DNA of 64,000 bases. It comes from Caenibius tardaugens NBRC 16725 (GTDB lineage Bacteria > Pseudomonadota > Alphaproteobacteria > Sphingomonadales > Sphingomonadaceae). The position numbers were made by a program, and so were the translations under genes. A model generated the notes under the pieces. It had not been told where the DNA came from, ran no database searches, and saw only the letters and a program-made list of their open reading frames with translations. Below, in pieces: positions 53,433 through 61,563 of the stretch. How positions within the stretch are numbered: position 1 is the stretch's first letter; each line of letters opens with the position of its first letter. The DNA is taken from assembly GCF_003860345.1 (NCBI RefSeq), contig NZ_CP034179.1, positions 2,898,001 to 2,962,000 of the forward strand, read 5' to 3'.

Positions 53433-54377
53433 ATGAGCACGCTCAATTTTGATGGAAAAGTTGCGATTGTCACCGGTGCCGGTGGCGGTCTGGGCAAGGA
53501 ATACGCCAGCCTTCTGGCTGCACGCGGGGCGAAAGTTCTGGTGAACGATCTGGGGGGCAACTTCACCGGGGAAGGGGCGGACACCGACTATGCCGCCGCC
53601 GCTGCGGAGGAGATCCGTTCCAAGGGAGGCATCGCCGAAGCGAATACGCAGAGCGTGGCGACATCGGCCAGTGCGAAGGCGATCGTGGCCGATGCCATGC
53701 AACGCTGGGGCCGGGTGGATATCCTCGTCAACAATGCCGGGATCGTCAGCGGCGGCGGGCCGCTGGAAACGCTGACCGACGACCAGTGGGACAAGGACAT
53801 TTCCGTCGCCGCCAGCGGCACCTTCTATCTGTGTCGCGAAGTCTGGTCGCAGATGAAGGCCAACGATTATGGCCGGATCGTCAACGTCTGTTCGGGGTCG
53901 TGGTTCGGCATGGGATCGGGCGTGCCCTATCCCGCGGCCAAGGGCGCGGTCTGGGCAATCACCCGCTGCCTCGGGTCGGCCAGCGCGGCCAATGGCTGGA
54001 ACATTCGCACCAATTGTATCATGCCGATTGCCGGAAGCCGGATGACCGAGCTGATGGGCCCGGAAATCAACGCGTTGATGCACCGTGATTTTCCGCCGCG
54101 TTCGGTCGCCCCGGTGGTGGCCATGCTCGCCCATGAAGACGCGCCCTGCAATGGCGAAATGTTCACGGTCGGCGGCGGCGGCTATGCGCGCGTGTTTGCC
54201 GGTGTGACAGCCGGATACCGCGCCACTGACAAGGATTGGACGATCGAGGATGCCATGGCCAATTTCGACCAGGCCTTCAGCACCGACCAGTTCGAAATCC
54301 CGAAAGATTCGATGGACGATGCCGGGATGTACACGTCCGATGTGCCGTGGCCGTTGTTCCGCCAGTTTATCGCCTGA
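53433..54377 (+). CDS. Short-chain dehydrogenase, hydroxyacyl-CoA/17-beta-HSD4-like
   Basis: SDR of 314 residues with a long C-terminal tail. VTGAGGGLGKEYASLLAARG at about 13-32, VLVNDLGGNFTGEGADTDYA with an insertion typical of the multifunctional-enzyme type, LVNNAGIVSGGG, VCSGSWFGMGSGVPYPAAKG (Ser, Tyr and Lys present). The paralogue at 26105 shares the VNDLG signature. NAD preference is suggested by the Asp at the end of beta-2. It follows the esterase by 36 bases and precedes the next SDR by 15. Confidence 0.88.
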   Translation: MSTLNFDGKVAIVTGAGGGLGKEYASLLAARGAKVLVNDLGGNFTGEGADTDYAAAAAEEIRSKGGIAEANTQSVATSASAKAIVADAMQRWGRVDILVNNAGIVSGGGPLETLTDDQWDKDISVAASGTFYLCREVWSQMKANDYGRIVNVCSGSWFGMGSGVPYPAAKGAVWAITRCLGSASAANGWNIRTNCIMPIAGSRMTELMGPEINALMHRDFPPRSVAPVVAMLAHEDAPCNGEMFTVGGGGYARVFAGVTAGYRATDKDWTIEDAMANFDQAFSTDQFEIPKDSMDDAGMYTSDVPWPLFRQFIA

Positions 54378-54392
54378 TCGACAAGGAAAAGC

Positions 54393-55211
54393 ATGATGGG
54401 AAGAGTAGAAGGCAAGGTCGCCATCGTGACCGGTGCTGGCCGTGAAGGCAATATCGGGGTGGCCGTGTGCCGCGCCCTGTTGCGCGAAGGGGCAAAGGCC
54501 GTGATCGGCACCGATATGCGGGCGGATCAGGCGCAGGCGATCAGCGATAGTGTGGCCGCAGACGGCCATGCCGGGGCGTTCCGGCTGGTGCAGCAGGATG
54601 TGACCAGCGAGGCAGACTGGCAACGGGTGATCGGCGATACGGTGGCGCAGTTCGGCCAGCTGGACGTGCTGGTCAACAATGCGGGGCTGTCGATCCATGG
54701 CGGTGTGCTGAACACATCGCTGGAAGATCTGCGCACGGTCATGGCGGTCAATCACGATGCGCTGTTCCTGGGCATCAAATATGCCACACCGCATCTCGCA
54801 TCGGCGGTGGAGCGGTTTGAAGGCGGTGGATCGATCATCAACAATCTGTCGATGGCGTCGTACATGCCCAATGCGAACAATATCGGTTATCACGTGTCGA
54901 AATCGGCGGGTCGGATGCTGACGATCTGCGCCGCGCAGGAACTGGGCAGCAAGCGCATCCGGGTGAACTCGATCCATCCGGGGATGACCATGACCCCGAT
55001 CCTGCGCGAAGGGTTCGAGGACTATGTCCGGCAGGGCTTGTGGGAATCGACCGAGGCGGCGGAAGCCGCGCTGGCCGCCATGGGGCCGCTGGGTATTTCC
55101 AGCCAGCCGGAGGACACCGCGCATGCCTTTGTCTATCTGGCATCGGATGAATCCCGCTTCATGACTGGGGCGTCGATCTATCACGACGGGGCGATCGGCC
55201 TGCGTTATTGA
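54393..55211 (+). CDS. Short-chain dehydrogenase, hydroxysteroid-type
   Basis: SDR of 272 residues: GRVEGKVAIVTGAGREGNIGVAV at the N-terminus, with a TGAGREGNIG variant of the cofactor loop. DMRADQAQAI, VLVNNAGLSIHGG, NNLSMASYMPNANNIGYHVSK (catalytic Ser, Tyr and Lys) and FMTGASIYHDGAIGLRY follow. The family includes 3-alpha(20-beta)- and other hydroxysteroid dehydrogenases, but cyclohexanol-type substrates are also common. Two adjacent ATGs (54393, 54396) may start it. Last gene of the esterase operon. Confidence 0.9.
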   Translation: MMGRVEGKVAIVTGAGREGNIGVAVCRALLREGAKAVIGTDMRADQAQAISDSVAADGHAGAFRLVQQDVTSEADWQRVIGDTVAQFGQLDVLVNNAGLSIHGGVLNTSLEDLRTVMAVNHDALFLGIKYATPHLASAVERFEGGGSIINNLSMASYMPNANNIGYHVSKSAGRMLTICAAQELGSKRIRVNSIHPGMTMTPILREGFEDYVRQGLWESTEAAEAALAAMGPLGISSQPEDTAHAFVYLASDESRFMTGASIYHDGAIGLRY

Positions 55212-55777
55212 TGCGATGCCATGGCGTGGCGGGGTGCTGATGGCACCGCGCCGCGCCCGTCCGGGGTGACACAGAACGGCCCGATAACGCGCGCATGGCC
55301 AGCGGCATATGCGCGGCCTGCGGGCGCGCGCGCCAGTATCGCGGCCGGGGGAAGCCCTTGGACCGGTGGGGGATTTCGATCCAGCCTTTGTCCGGCACGG
55401 TTGGGCTGATGGTCGAGGGTGCCGGTGCAGCATGTGTAACCTTCCGGGACGGTACCATGCTACCACTTGGCCGCGTCTGACCCCATGGGGTGGCGCAAGG
55501 GTTGAAAATGACGCTTTTTTGCGGTCCATCGCATAGCTTAAGGCAGGTTTTGCCGCTGTAGGAAAGCGTGGCGGCGCGGCCTGCGCAGGCGTGATCGGGC
55601 GACATTTACGCATGGCGGGGCGTTCGTCCCGCCAGAAGCACGGGCCGTTTTGCTCTTTGCGGCCATACCGTGAATGCTAAGCTGCCATTCAGATTTCGCG
55701 GGGCAGGTCACCGCGATGATGCGTTAACCCCCGCATGACCGCTCCGGTCGTGATGCAGCCAGCGGAAGCGATCGTTT
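55212..55777. other. Intergenic region, 566 bases
   Basis: The longest gene-free stretch. Short open frames are present, including a 61-codon one (55295-55480) with a single CAAC pair, but none has a Shine-Dalgarno plus recognisable protein features. No terminator with a clear U-tract was found after the SDR gene; the promoter of the TonB-like gene is presumably in the A/T-richer part near 55660-55780. Confidence 0.5.
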
Positions 55778-56698
55778 TTGTACACCCCTGATTATTCCTC
55801 CTTCAATCGTTCGCCAGATGGCGGGCGGGGAATGTTCGGGCGCCGTGTGATCGGGATCACGCTATCGGTCCTGATTCAGGGGCTGTTCCTTCTTCTGATG
55901 CTCAGTCTTGGGCAGGTGCAGGCGGTGCTGCCGGACAAAGTGCCTGCCCTGTCGACATTCACGGCCAGCGCCGAACAGGAAGAACAGCAGAAGCAGGAAG
56001 AGCAGGTAGAGAAGAAGGAACCGGAAAAGCAGGAGGAGGCGGAGAAGGAGAAAGAGCCTGAACCCGAGCCGGAGCCTGAACCGGAACCCGAGCCGCAACC
56101 GAAGCAGCCCGAAACGAAACCGTCGCCCAGTCCACAACCGAAACCGCGCCCGGCGCAGCCCACGCCCGCCCCGCGCCCCGATCCCGAGCCGAAACCATCG
56201 CTGGCCAGTATCCTGCAACTGACGCCCGAACAGGCACCCGCTGCGGACAGTTCGGGCGCACTGGCCGGGCCACCCGCGCCTGCCGCAGCGGCTGCCCCTG
56301 CGGCGCCTGCCACGGGCGCCGGGGCGGGTGATGGGCAGGCGGTGGGGGCGGCCAATGCGGGTGGTCCGCCCGATACGCCGCGTACGGGCAGCGTCGCGCC
56401 CAACGGTCAGCCGCTTTATGCCGCATCGTGGTACCGCCAGCCGACGCAGGCGGAATGGTTGCGGTATCTGGCGCCGGCAAAAGGGCAGGGGTCAGCGGTG
56501 ATCGCGTGCCGCACGCGGCCGCAGTACCGCGTCGACAAGTGCGTTGTGGTGAGCGAGACCCCCGGCGGGACCAATATCGGCCGGGCGGCGGTGTCCGCAT
56601 CATCCCATTTTCTCGTGCGGCCCCCATCGCTGCAGGGCAAGCCGGTGATCGGCAAATGGGTCCGTATTCGCATCGATTACGCCGCCCGGCCGCAATAG
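55778..56698 (+). CDS. TonB-like periplasm-spanning protein with Glu/Lys/Pro-rich linker
   Basis: A 306-residue protein with the layout of an energy transducer. It has an N-terminal membrane anchor (GITLSVLIQGLFLLLMLSLG, about residues 27-46), an acidic/basic stretch, a (Glu-Pro)n run near residues 95-108, and a Pro/Lys-rich then Ala/Gly-rich linker that could span the periplasm. The small C-terminal domain from about 205 (LYAASWYRQPTQAEWLRYL to YAARPQ) does not show the classic TonB YP motif, so it may be a divergent TonB or another envelope linker. TTG 55778 or ATG 55832 may be the start. Confidence 0.75.
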   Translation: MYTPDYSSFNRSPDGGRGMFGRRVIGITLSVLIQGLFLLLMLSLGQVQAVLPDKVPALSTFTASAEQEEQQKQEEQVEKKEPEKQEEAEKEKEPEPEPEPEPEPEPQPKQPETKPSPSPQPKPRPAQPTPAPRPDPEPKPSLASILQLTPEQAPAADSSGALAGPPAPAAAAAPAAPATGAGAGDGQAVGAANAGGPPDTPRTGSVAPNGQPLYAASWYRQPTQAEWLRYLAPAKGQGSAVIACRTRPQYRVDKCVVVSETPGGTNIGRAAVSASSHFLVRPPSLQGKPVIGKWVRIRIDYAARPQ

Positions 56699-56771
56699 GC
56701 GGTTGGTCGGAAACGCATCGGCACCGGAACGCCCGAGGCAAAACGGGCGGATGCCATCAGGCCAGAATCGA

Positions 56772-56807
56772 AAACGGCCGCTCCGGTGATGCGGGGAACG
56801 GCCGTTT
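56772..56807. terminator. Bidirectional hairpin terminator
   Basis: AAACGGCCG and CGGCCGTTT form a 9-bp perfect stem with an 18-base loop, between the convergent genes ending at 56698 (plus) and 56851 (minus). The A- and T-rich stem ends give short U-tracts in both directions. Confidence 0.7.
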
Positions 56808-56850
56808 CCTTTGGTGAGGAGGGCGCACACCGTGCACCCCGCCCACATGC

Positions 56851-58782
56851 CTATTTGTGCAGGTCGTAGCTGCCTTCCGCCGGGCGGCGGGTTTCGGTGA
56901 AGAAATCCACCAGACGCCACGGCCATGACAGGAATACGCGGCCCTTGGAATTGTTGTAGTAACTGTTGGCGCCGGGATGGGTCCAGATCATCTCGGGCAT
57001 CCGTTCCTCGACCTTGCGGTTCCAGGCGTCATAGGCGTCCTGTTTTACTTCGAAGGCCTTGGCATCGGCTTCCACGATCCGGTCGAGTGCTTCGATAATC
57101 CAGTTCACCTGACATTCGGAAATCATGTTCTGGCCGGCGGCGTGGTTGGGGGCGCTGTTGGGGCCGACCGTGTGGAAGTAGTTGGGATAGCCCGGAATGC
57201 ACATGCCCATATAGGACCGGGCATCGTCTTCACCCCATTCTTCACCCAGATCGCGGCCGCCGACGCCCTTGATCGTCAGATTGCCGATCATTTTTGCGAC
57301 GTTGAACCCGGTGGCGCAGACGATGATGTCGCATTCGTAGAAAGTGCCGTCCTTACCTTCCACGCCATTGGGCAGGATGCGTGCGATACCGCCCGTTTCC
57401 AGATGCACATTGTCGCGCGCCAGCGCGTCGAGCCAGCCATTGTCGAGGATGATGCGCTTGGAGAAAATCGGGAAATCCGGGGTGAGCTTCTCGATGATGT
57501 CCGGGCGATCGGCCATGCGTGCATGGAGATGGGACAGCGCATATTGCCGGATGCCTTCGTTGGCGGCGGAAACGGCCAGACTGTTGCCTTCCCATTCCGG
57601 ATCTTTCAGCACGTTGCTGAACAGCCCGTCGGCCGCATTCCAGTACACGCGGAAGCGGAACCATTCGAGATAGGTGGGGATGTGGGTCAGGGCCCACTTC
57701 ATCCCTTCGCTCACATCATCGGCGATTTCGGGATTGGACAGCACCCAATGCTTCGTACGTTGATAGACGTTCAGGCTGGCGACTTTGGGGGCGATCGCGC
57801 CCACCAGCTGCGCGGAGCTGGCGCCTGTGCCGATCACGGCCACGCGTTTGCCGGTTACATCGAGATCGGCCGGCCAGTTGGCGGTGTGCACCACCGGGCC
57901 ATCGAAATCGTTGAGGCCGGGAATATCGGGCCAGCGGAAACGATTGACCGGACCGTGGCCGTTGATCACCGCATTGGCCACGATATCTTCATGCGAACCA
58001 TCGGGGTTGCGCACGGTCACAGTCCAGGTGCCGGACTTGTCGTCATAGACCAGCGTTTCGACCGCCGTGCCGAAGCGCATGTTTTCACGCAGCTTATACT
58101 TGTCGGCGACCGCCAGCATGTAGCGCTGCATATCGGCACCCTGCGGGTGATAATGCGTCCAGTCCGGCCAGATTTCCCAGCTGAAGCTGTAGAAGTGGCT
58201 GGGCGTGTCGACACCGACGCCGGGGTAGCGGTTTTCATACCAGGTGCCGCCGACATCGCTGTTCTTTTCGATCACGACATAGTCGTAACCGGCTTCGCGC
58301 AGTTTGGTGGCAGCGGCCATGCCGGTGAGCCCGGCGCCGATGACGAGAACCTTGAAATTCGCGGGCGGCTTGCGGCGACCTTCCACTTGCGAACGATCGA
58401 TCCACGGGCGGAAACCGCACTGGTCGAATACGGCGTCGATGAATTCGTCTTCCACCGCTTCGCCCACGGTCACCGACATGATGCGCTGGATCAGGGCATC
58501 GGAAGGTGCATCCTTGTGCAGGCCTTCGCCGGTGGTCAGCAGATGCCGCATCTTGCCGCGCAGTTCTTCGGCCAGATCATCGGGGATGACTGTGATTTCG
58601 CCGGAAAACGCAGGCTTGATGTGCGGTGCAAAGCGATCCAGCAGCGCGAAATCGCGTGACAGATGCGCATAGGCGGCGAGCAATGTCTGCACATTGGCTT
58701 CTGCCAGCGCCCGGGACAGTTCGGCACTGTCGGGCAAAGGCAGGGAATCCATGGCGCGCGCAAGCTTTTCGTTAGTGGACAT
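56851..58782 (-). CDS. Type I Baeyer-Villiger monooxygenase, HAPMO/large type
   Basis: A 643-residue FAD/NADPH monooxygenase with a 140-residue N-terminal extension like 4-hydroxyacetophenone monooxygenase. First Rossmann motif GAGLTG at 149-154, GGTWYENRYPGVGVDTPSHFY, the Baeyer-Villiger fingerprint FDGPVVHTANWP at 293-304, and the NADPH motif GTGASS at 318-323. It would convert a ketone to an ester or lactone. ATG 58782 has GGGAG upstream. Divergent from a TonB receptor gene, with operator-like copy 5 30 bases upstream of the ATG, linking uptake and oxygenation. Confidence 0.93.
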   Translation of the reverse strand: MSTNEKLARAMDSLPLPDSAELSRALAEANVQTLLAAYAHLSRDFALLDRFAPHIKPAFSGEITVIPDDLAEELRGKMRHLLTTGEGLHKDAPSDALIQRIMSVTVGEAVEDEFIDAVFDQCGFRPWIDRSQVEGRRKPPANFKVLVIGAGLTGMAAATKLREAGYDYVVIEKNSDVGGTWYENRYPGVGVDTPSHFYSFSWEIWPDWTHYHPQGADMQRYMLAVADKYKLRENMRFGTAVETLVYDDKSGTWTVTVRNPDGSHEDIVANAVINGHGPVNRFRWPDIPGLNDFDGPVVHTANWPADLDVTGKRVAVIGTGASSAQLVGAIAPKVASLNVYQRTKHWVLSNPEIADDVSEGMKWALTHIPTYLEWFRFRVYWNAADGLFSNVLKDPEWEGNSLAVSAANEGIRQYALSHLHARMADRPDIIEKLTPDFPIFSKRIILDNGWLDALARDNVHLETGGIARILPNGVEGKDGTFYECDIIVCATGFNVAKMIGNLTIKGVGGRDLGEEWGEDDARSYMGMCIPGYPNYFHTVGPNSAPNHAAGQNMISECQVNWIIEALDRIVEADAKAFEVKQDAYDAWNRKVEERMPEMIWTHPGANSYYNNSKGRVFLSWPWRLVDFFTETRRPAEGSYDLHK

Positions 58783-58811
58783 CACGTCTCCCGAATCTGT
58801 CCGTTGTAATT

Positions 58812-58827
58812 GTGAGTATTCACTTAC
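58812..58827. promoter_or_regulatory. Operator-like motif, copy 5
   Basis: GTGAGT-ATTC-ACTTAC, five of six half-site positions symmetric, lies 30 bases upstream of the Baeyer-Villiger monooxygenase ATG and about 205 bases upstream of the divergent TonB receptor. Confidence 0.7.
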
Positions 58828-58973
58828 ATTGATTGGCGCGGGTTTCAAGCGGTGATTTCGATCCCGGCCGCATGCATGTGATGCGCCGGTGCAACACAAT
58901 GAAACGCCCTGGTGTGAAAAATGCCGGAGGACGTGCGTGTGGCATTGACCGGGCCGATCCGTCTTTATATTTC

Positions 58974-58987
58974 GAACGTAAGCGTTC
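58974..58987. promoter_or_regulatory. Palindrome upstream of the TonB receptor
   Basis: GAACG-TAAG-CGTTC is a perfect 5-bp inverted repeat with a 4-base spacer, 45 bases upstream of the receptor ATG. It differs in sequence from the GTGAGT motif and could be bound by another regulator. Confidence 0.4.
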
Positions 58988-59031
58988 TAATAAACGCAAT
59001 GAAAAAATCGACTGACAGGAGAGGAATCTTG

Positions 59032-61464
59032 ATGGCAAACAATGTCCTTTTGCGTGCGTGGCTGTTGTGCGGCAGCGCATCGGTGCTCGCCATGCCCAAC
59101 ATTGGTCATGCTCAGGCGGAGAGCGGTGCCAGCCAGACCAGCGAGATTATCGTGACGGCCACCCGCCGCGCGGAATCGCTGCAGGACGTGCCGATGACGG
59201 TCAACGTGGCGACCGGCGAACAGATGGCAAAGCTGAATATCCTCGATGTTTCCGGCATTCAGCAGCTGGCGCCAGGCCTTGAACTGACCAATACAACCGG
59301 TCGCAACAACGCAACCACGCTGCGCGGGGTGTCGTTCGACCCGGATCAGGGTACCGGCCCGTCGGTGCGCGTCTATTTCAACGAAGCCCCGGTCGATGCG
59401 CAAACGGTTTACACCGCCCTGTATGATATTCAGCAGATCGAAGTGCTGCGCGGGCCGCAGGGCTTGCTGCGCGGGCTTTCGGCACCGGCCGGATCGATCA
59501 CGATTACCAGCCGCCGCCCGAGCTTCGATGCGGTCGAGGGCAATATTCAGGGCACCGCCACGCTGCGCGATGGCTATAACCTGCAAGGCGGCGTCTCCGT
59601 GCCACTGTCGGACAAGCTGGCATTTCGCGTTGCCGGGCTGATCGATGGCAATCGTCTCAACCATGTGCGCAATGTCAATCGCGATGACCAGTATTCGCGC
59701 AGCCGCACGGAAAGCGTGCGCGCCACGCTCGGCTTCCGGCCCAGCGACAATTTCACCGCTTACCTCAGCTACCAGTATCTCCATGCGAAGAACCGCCAGT
59801 ATTGGCAGGCGATCGGTGAGGGCGGGCATCCGGGGTATATCGCGGGTTGCGTTTTTGATGCTGCGGCTTGCGGCGGCAATCTTCTGGTCCCCGACACCAG
59901 CGTATCCTCGGGCCCGCCGCTGGACGTGCGGGATCGCCGTTCGGTGACCGAAGGCTTGTTCCAGCGCGACAACAAGAGCCACCTCGTCAATCTCAATCTC
60001 GACTGGGATCTGGGCGCGGTCACGCTTTCGGCGGTTGGGGCCTATCAGCATTCCACGCTGACCAGCCACTACGACCTCGATTACGGCAATGCCGTGCCCG
60101 ATTATATCGGCGCGTCTTATGTCAAAACGCCTTACAAGGTGTGGACGGGCGAACTGCGTCTGACGTCCAACAATACCGAAGGTTTCGGATGGGGCGTGGG
60201 CGCGTTCTATACCAAGCAGACCGGCACCACGCTCTTCAACCAGCGGAACGACAATTTCCTGTTCCCGGTATCGATCGGCAGCATGGCGCAAACAGGCCTG
60301 GGTGTTCCGCCCTATTTGCCGATCAGCACGTCGGTGACCGTTCCCGTGGATACGGATACGCTCTCCTTCAGTGGCAACCTGCGGTACGCGGCGGGGCCGT
60401 TCAAGATCGAAGGCGGACTGCGCTATTCGATCATGAAATCGACCCAGACAACGCAAATGGGCCTGACCATGGGGCCCAATTTCCTCGCGCCCGGCTTTGC
60501 AACACAGATTGTCATTCCGCCTTACGAGATTGTCCCGCCGCATCTGCAAAAGCACAAGAGCAAGCCGCTCACCGGCGGGATCAACGTTACCTATGAAATC
60601 AGCCCTGCGGCCACGGTCTATGCGGCCTATGGCCGGGCCTTCCGCCAGGGCAGCACGGGTGTTTCCACCCCTGCGGGCATTACCGACGATCTGATTGCCA
60701 CGAAGAACGAGAAGACCGATTCCTACGAAATCGGGCTGAAAGGCACGTTCGGGGAGCGTCGCTGGAACTATTCCGTTTCGGCCTATTACCAGAAGATCCA
60801 GAACTTCCTCAGCCGCTTTAACGATATCTATTGGGAATCGGCCGGTGACAGCCGCCATCAGGGCATTTTCCAGTTCAACTATAATGGCGATGCCGAAGTC
60901 AAAGGGATCGAGGCGGAGCTGAGCGGCCGGGTCACCAACGACTGGGATCTCGCGGTCAACGCCTCCTATGCCCATGCGCGCTACAAAAAGGCGATGCTGC
61001 CATGCAACGACTTTGACGGTTCGGGCGTCCCCAATCAGAACGGTCCATCGACAGTGCAGGGCACCGGCAATGTGAGCTATTGCGCGTCCAACGGACGACT
61101 GGCCGAAGTGCCGGACTTCTCGATGTCGGCAAACACCGAACTGCGTTTCCCGATGGGCAATGTGGTGCCGTTCGTGCGCGGCCTGGTCAGCTACCGTCCG
61201 GGCTTCACCTCGCAGAAGGTCGATTACAAGTATCGCAGCCAGACCTTGGTCAATCTCTATGCCGGTGTGCGTAGCGGGGAAACCGGTTGGGAAGTCGCGT
61301 TGTTCGTCAAGAACGTGCTCAATCAGCAGCGGATATCGAACATCGGACTGGGCAATTTCGTTCAGGCGACGTCGGGGCCGTTGGGCGACTACAATTCCGG
61401 CTATCGCCTCGTCACGGTAACCAACCCGCGTGAGGCAGGGATTACCGCCAGCTACAAATTCTGA
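59032..61464 (+). CDS. TonB-dependent receptor (810 residues)
   Basis: Complete receptor. ATG 59032 is preceded by GGAGAGG; earlier in-frame ATGs lack this. The signal peptide (LLRAWLLCGSASVLAMPN, cleavage after GHA) is followed by the TonB box EIIVTATRR. The plug then reads ESLQDVPMTVNVATGEQM, TLRGVSFDPDQG and IEVLRGPQGLLRGLSAPAG (GLLRG where most have GTLYG). The barrel ends EAGITASYKF with terminal Phe. Divergent from the Baeyer-Villiger monooxygenase, so the ligand is probably that enzyme's substrate or a precursor (inference). A very strong terminator follows. Confidence 0.93.
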   Translation: MANNVLLRAWLLCGSASVLAMPNIGHAQAESGASQTSEIIVTATRRAESLQDVPMTVNVATGEQMAKLNILDVSGIQQLAPGLELTNTTGRNNATTLRGVSFDPDQGTGPSVRVYFNEAPVDAQTVYTALYDIQQIEVLRGPQGLLRGLSAPAGSITITSRRPSFDAVEGNIQGTATLRDGYNLQGGVSVPLSDKLAFRVAGLIDGNRLNHVRNVNRDDQYSRSRTESVRATLGFRPSDNFTAYLSYQYLHAKNRQYWQAIGEGGHPGYIAGCVFDAAACGGNLLVPDTSVSSGPPLDVRDRRSVTEGLFQRDNKSHLVNLNLDWDLGAVTLSAVGAYQHSTLTSHYDLDYGNAVPDYIGASYVKTPYKVWTGELRLTSNNTEGFGWGVGAFYTKQTGTTLFNQRNDNFLFPVSIGSMAQTGLGVPPYLPISTSVTVPVDTDTLSFSGNLRYAAGPFKIEGGLRYSIMKSTQTTQMGLTMGPNFLAPGFATQIVIPPYEIVPPHLQKHKSKPLTGGINVTYEISPAATVYAAYGRAFRQGSTGVSTPAGITDDLIATKNEKTDSYEIGLKGTFGERRWNYSVSAYYQKIQNFLSRFNDIYWESAGDSRHQGIFQFNYNGDAEVKGIEAELSGRVTNDWDLAVNASYAHARYKKAMLPCNDFDGSGVPNQNGPSTVQGTGNVSYCASNGRLAEVPDFSMSANTELRFPMGNVVPFVRGLVSYRPGFTSQKVDYKYRSQTLVNLYAGVRSGETGWEVALFVKNVLNQQRISNIGLGNFVQATSGPLGDYNSGYRLVTVTNPREAGITASYKF

Positions 61465-61516
61465 TCCTGACGGAAGGAAAACTCTCCATCCCTCCGCGGA
61501 TCCGGGTAAACTGCAT

Positions 61517-61549
61517 GCCGCCGTACGCAACGTACGGCGGCGTTTTTTT
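61517..61549 (+). terminator. Strong intrinsic terminator
   Basis: GCCGCCGTACG and CGTACGGCGGC pair perfectly over 11 bp with a 3-base loop (CAA), followed by G and seven T's. It ends the TonB receptor transcript 52 bases after the stop. Confidence 0.93.
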
Positions 61550-61563
61550 GGGCGGGGGCGATA

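Noticed and set aside
55295-55480. A 61-codon frame with CAAC in the long intergenic region
   Set aside because: Only one Cys pair, no ribosome binding site and competing frames; not enough to call a gene or a broken DUF35 fragment.
51270-55613. A 1447-codon open frame on the minus strand covering the MDR oxidoreductase and running antisense through three plus-strand genes
   Set aside because: Only the last 331 codons have protein features. The rest is antisense to the esterase and two SDR genes and stays open because of high-GC codon use.
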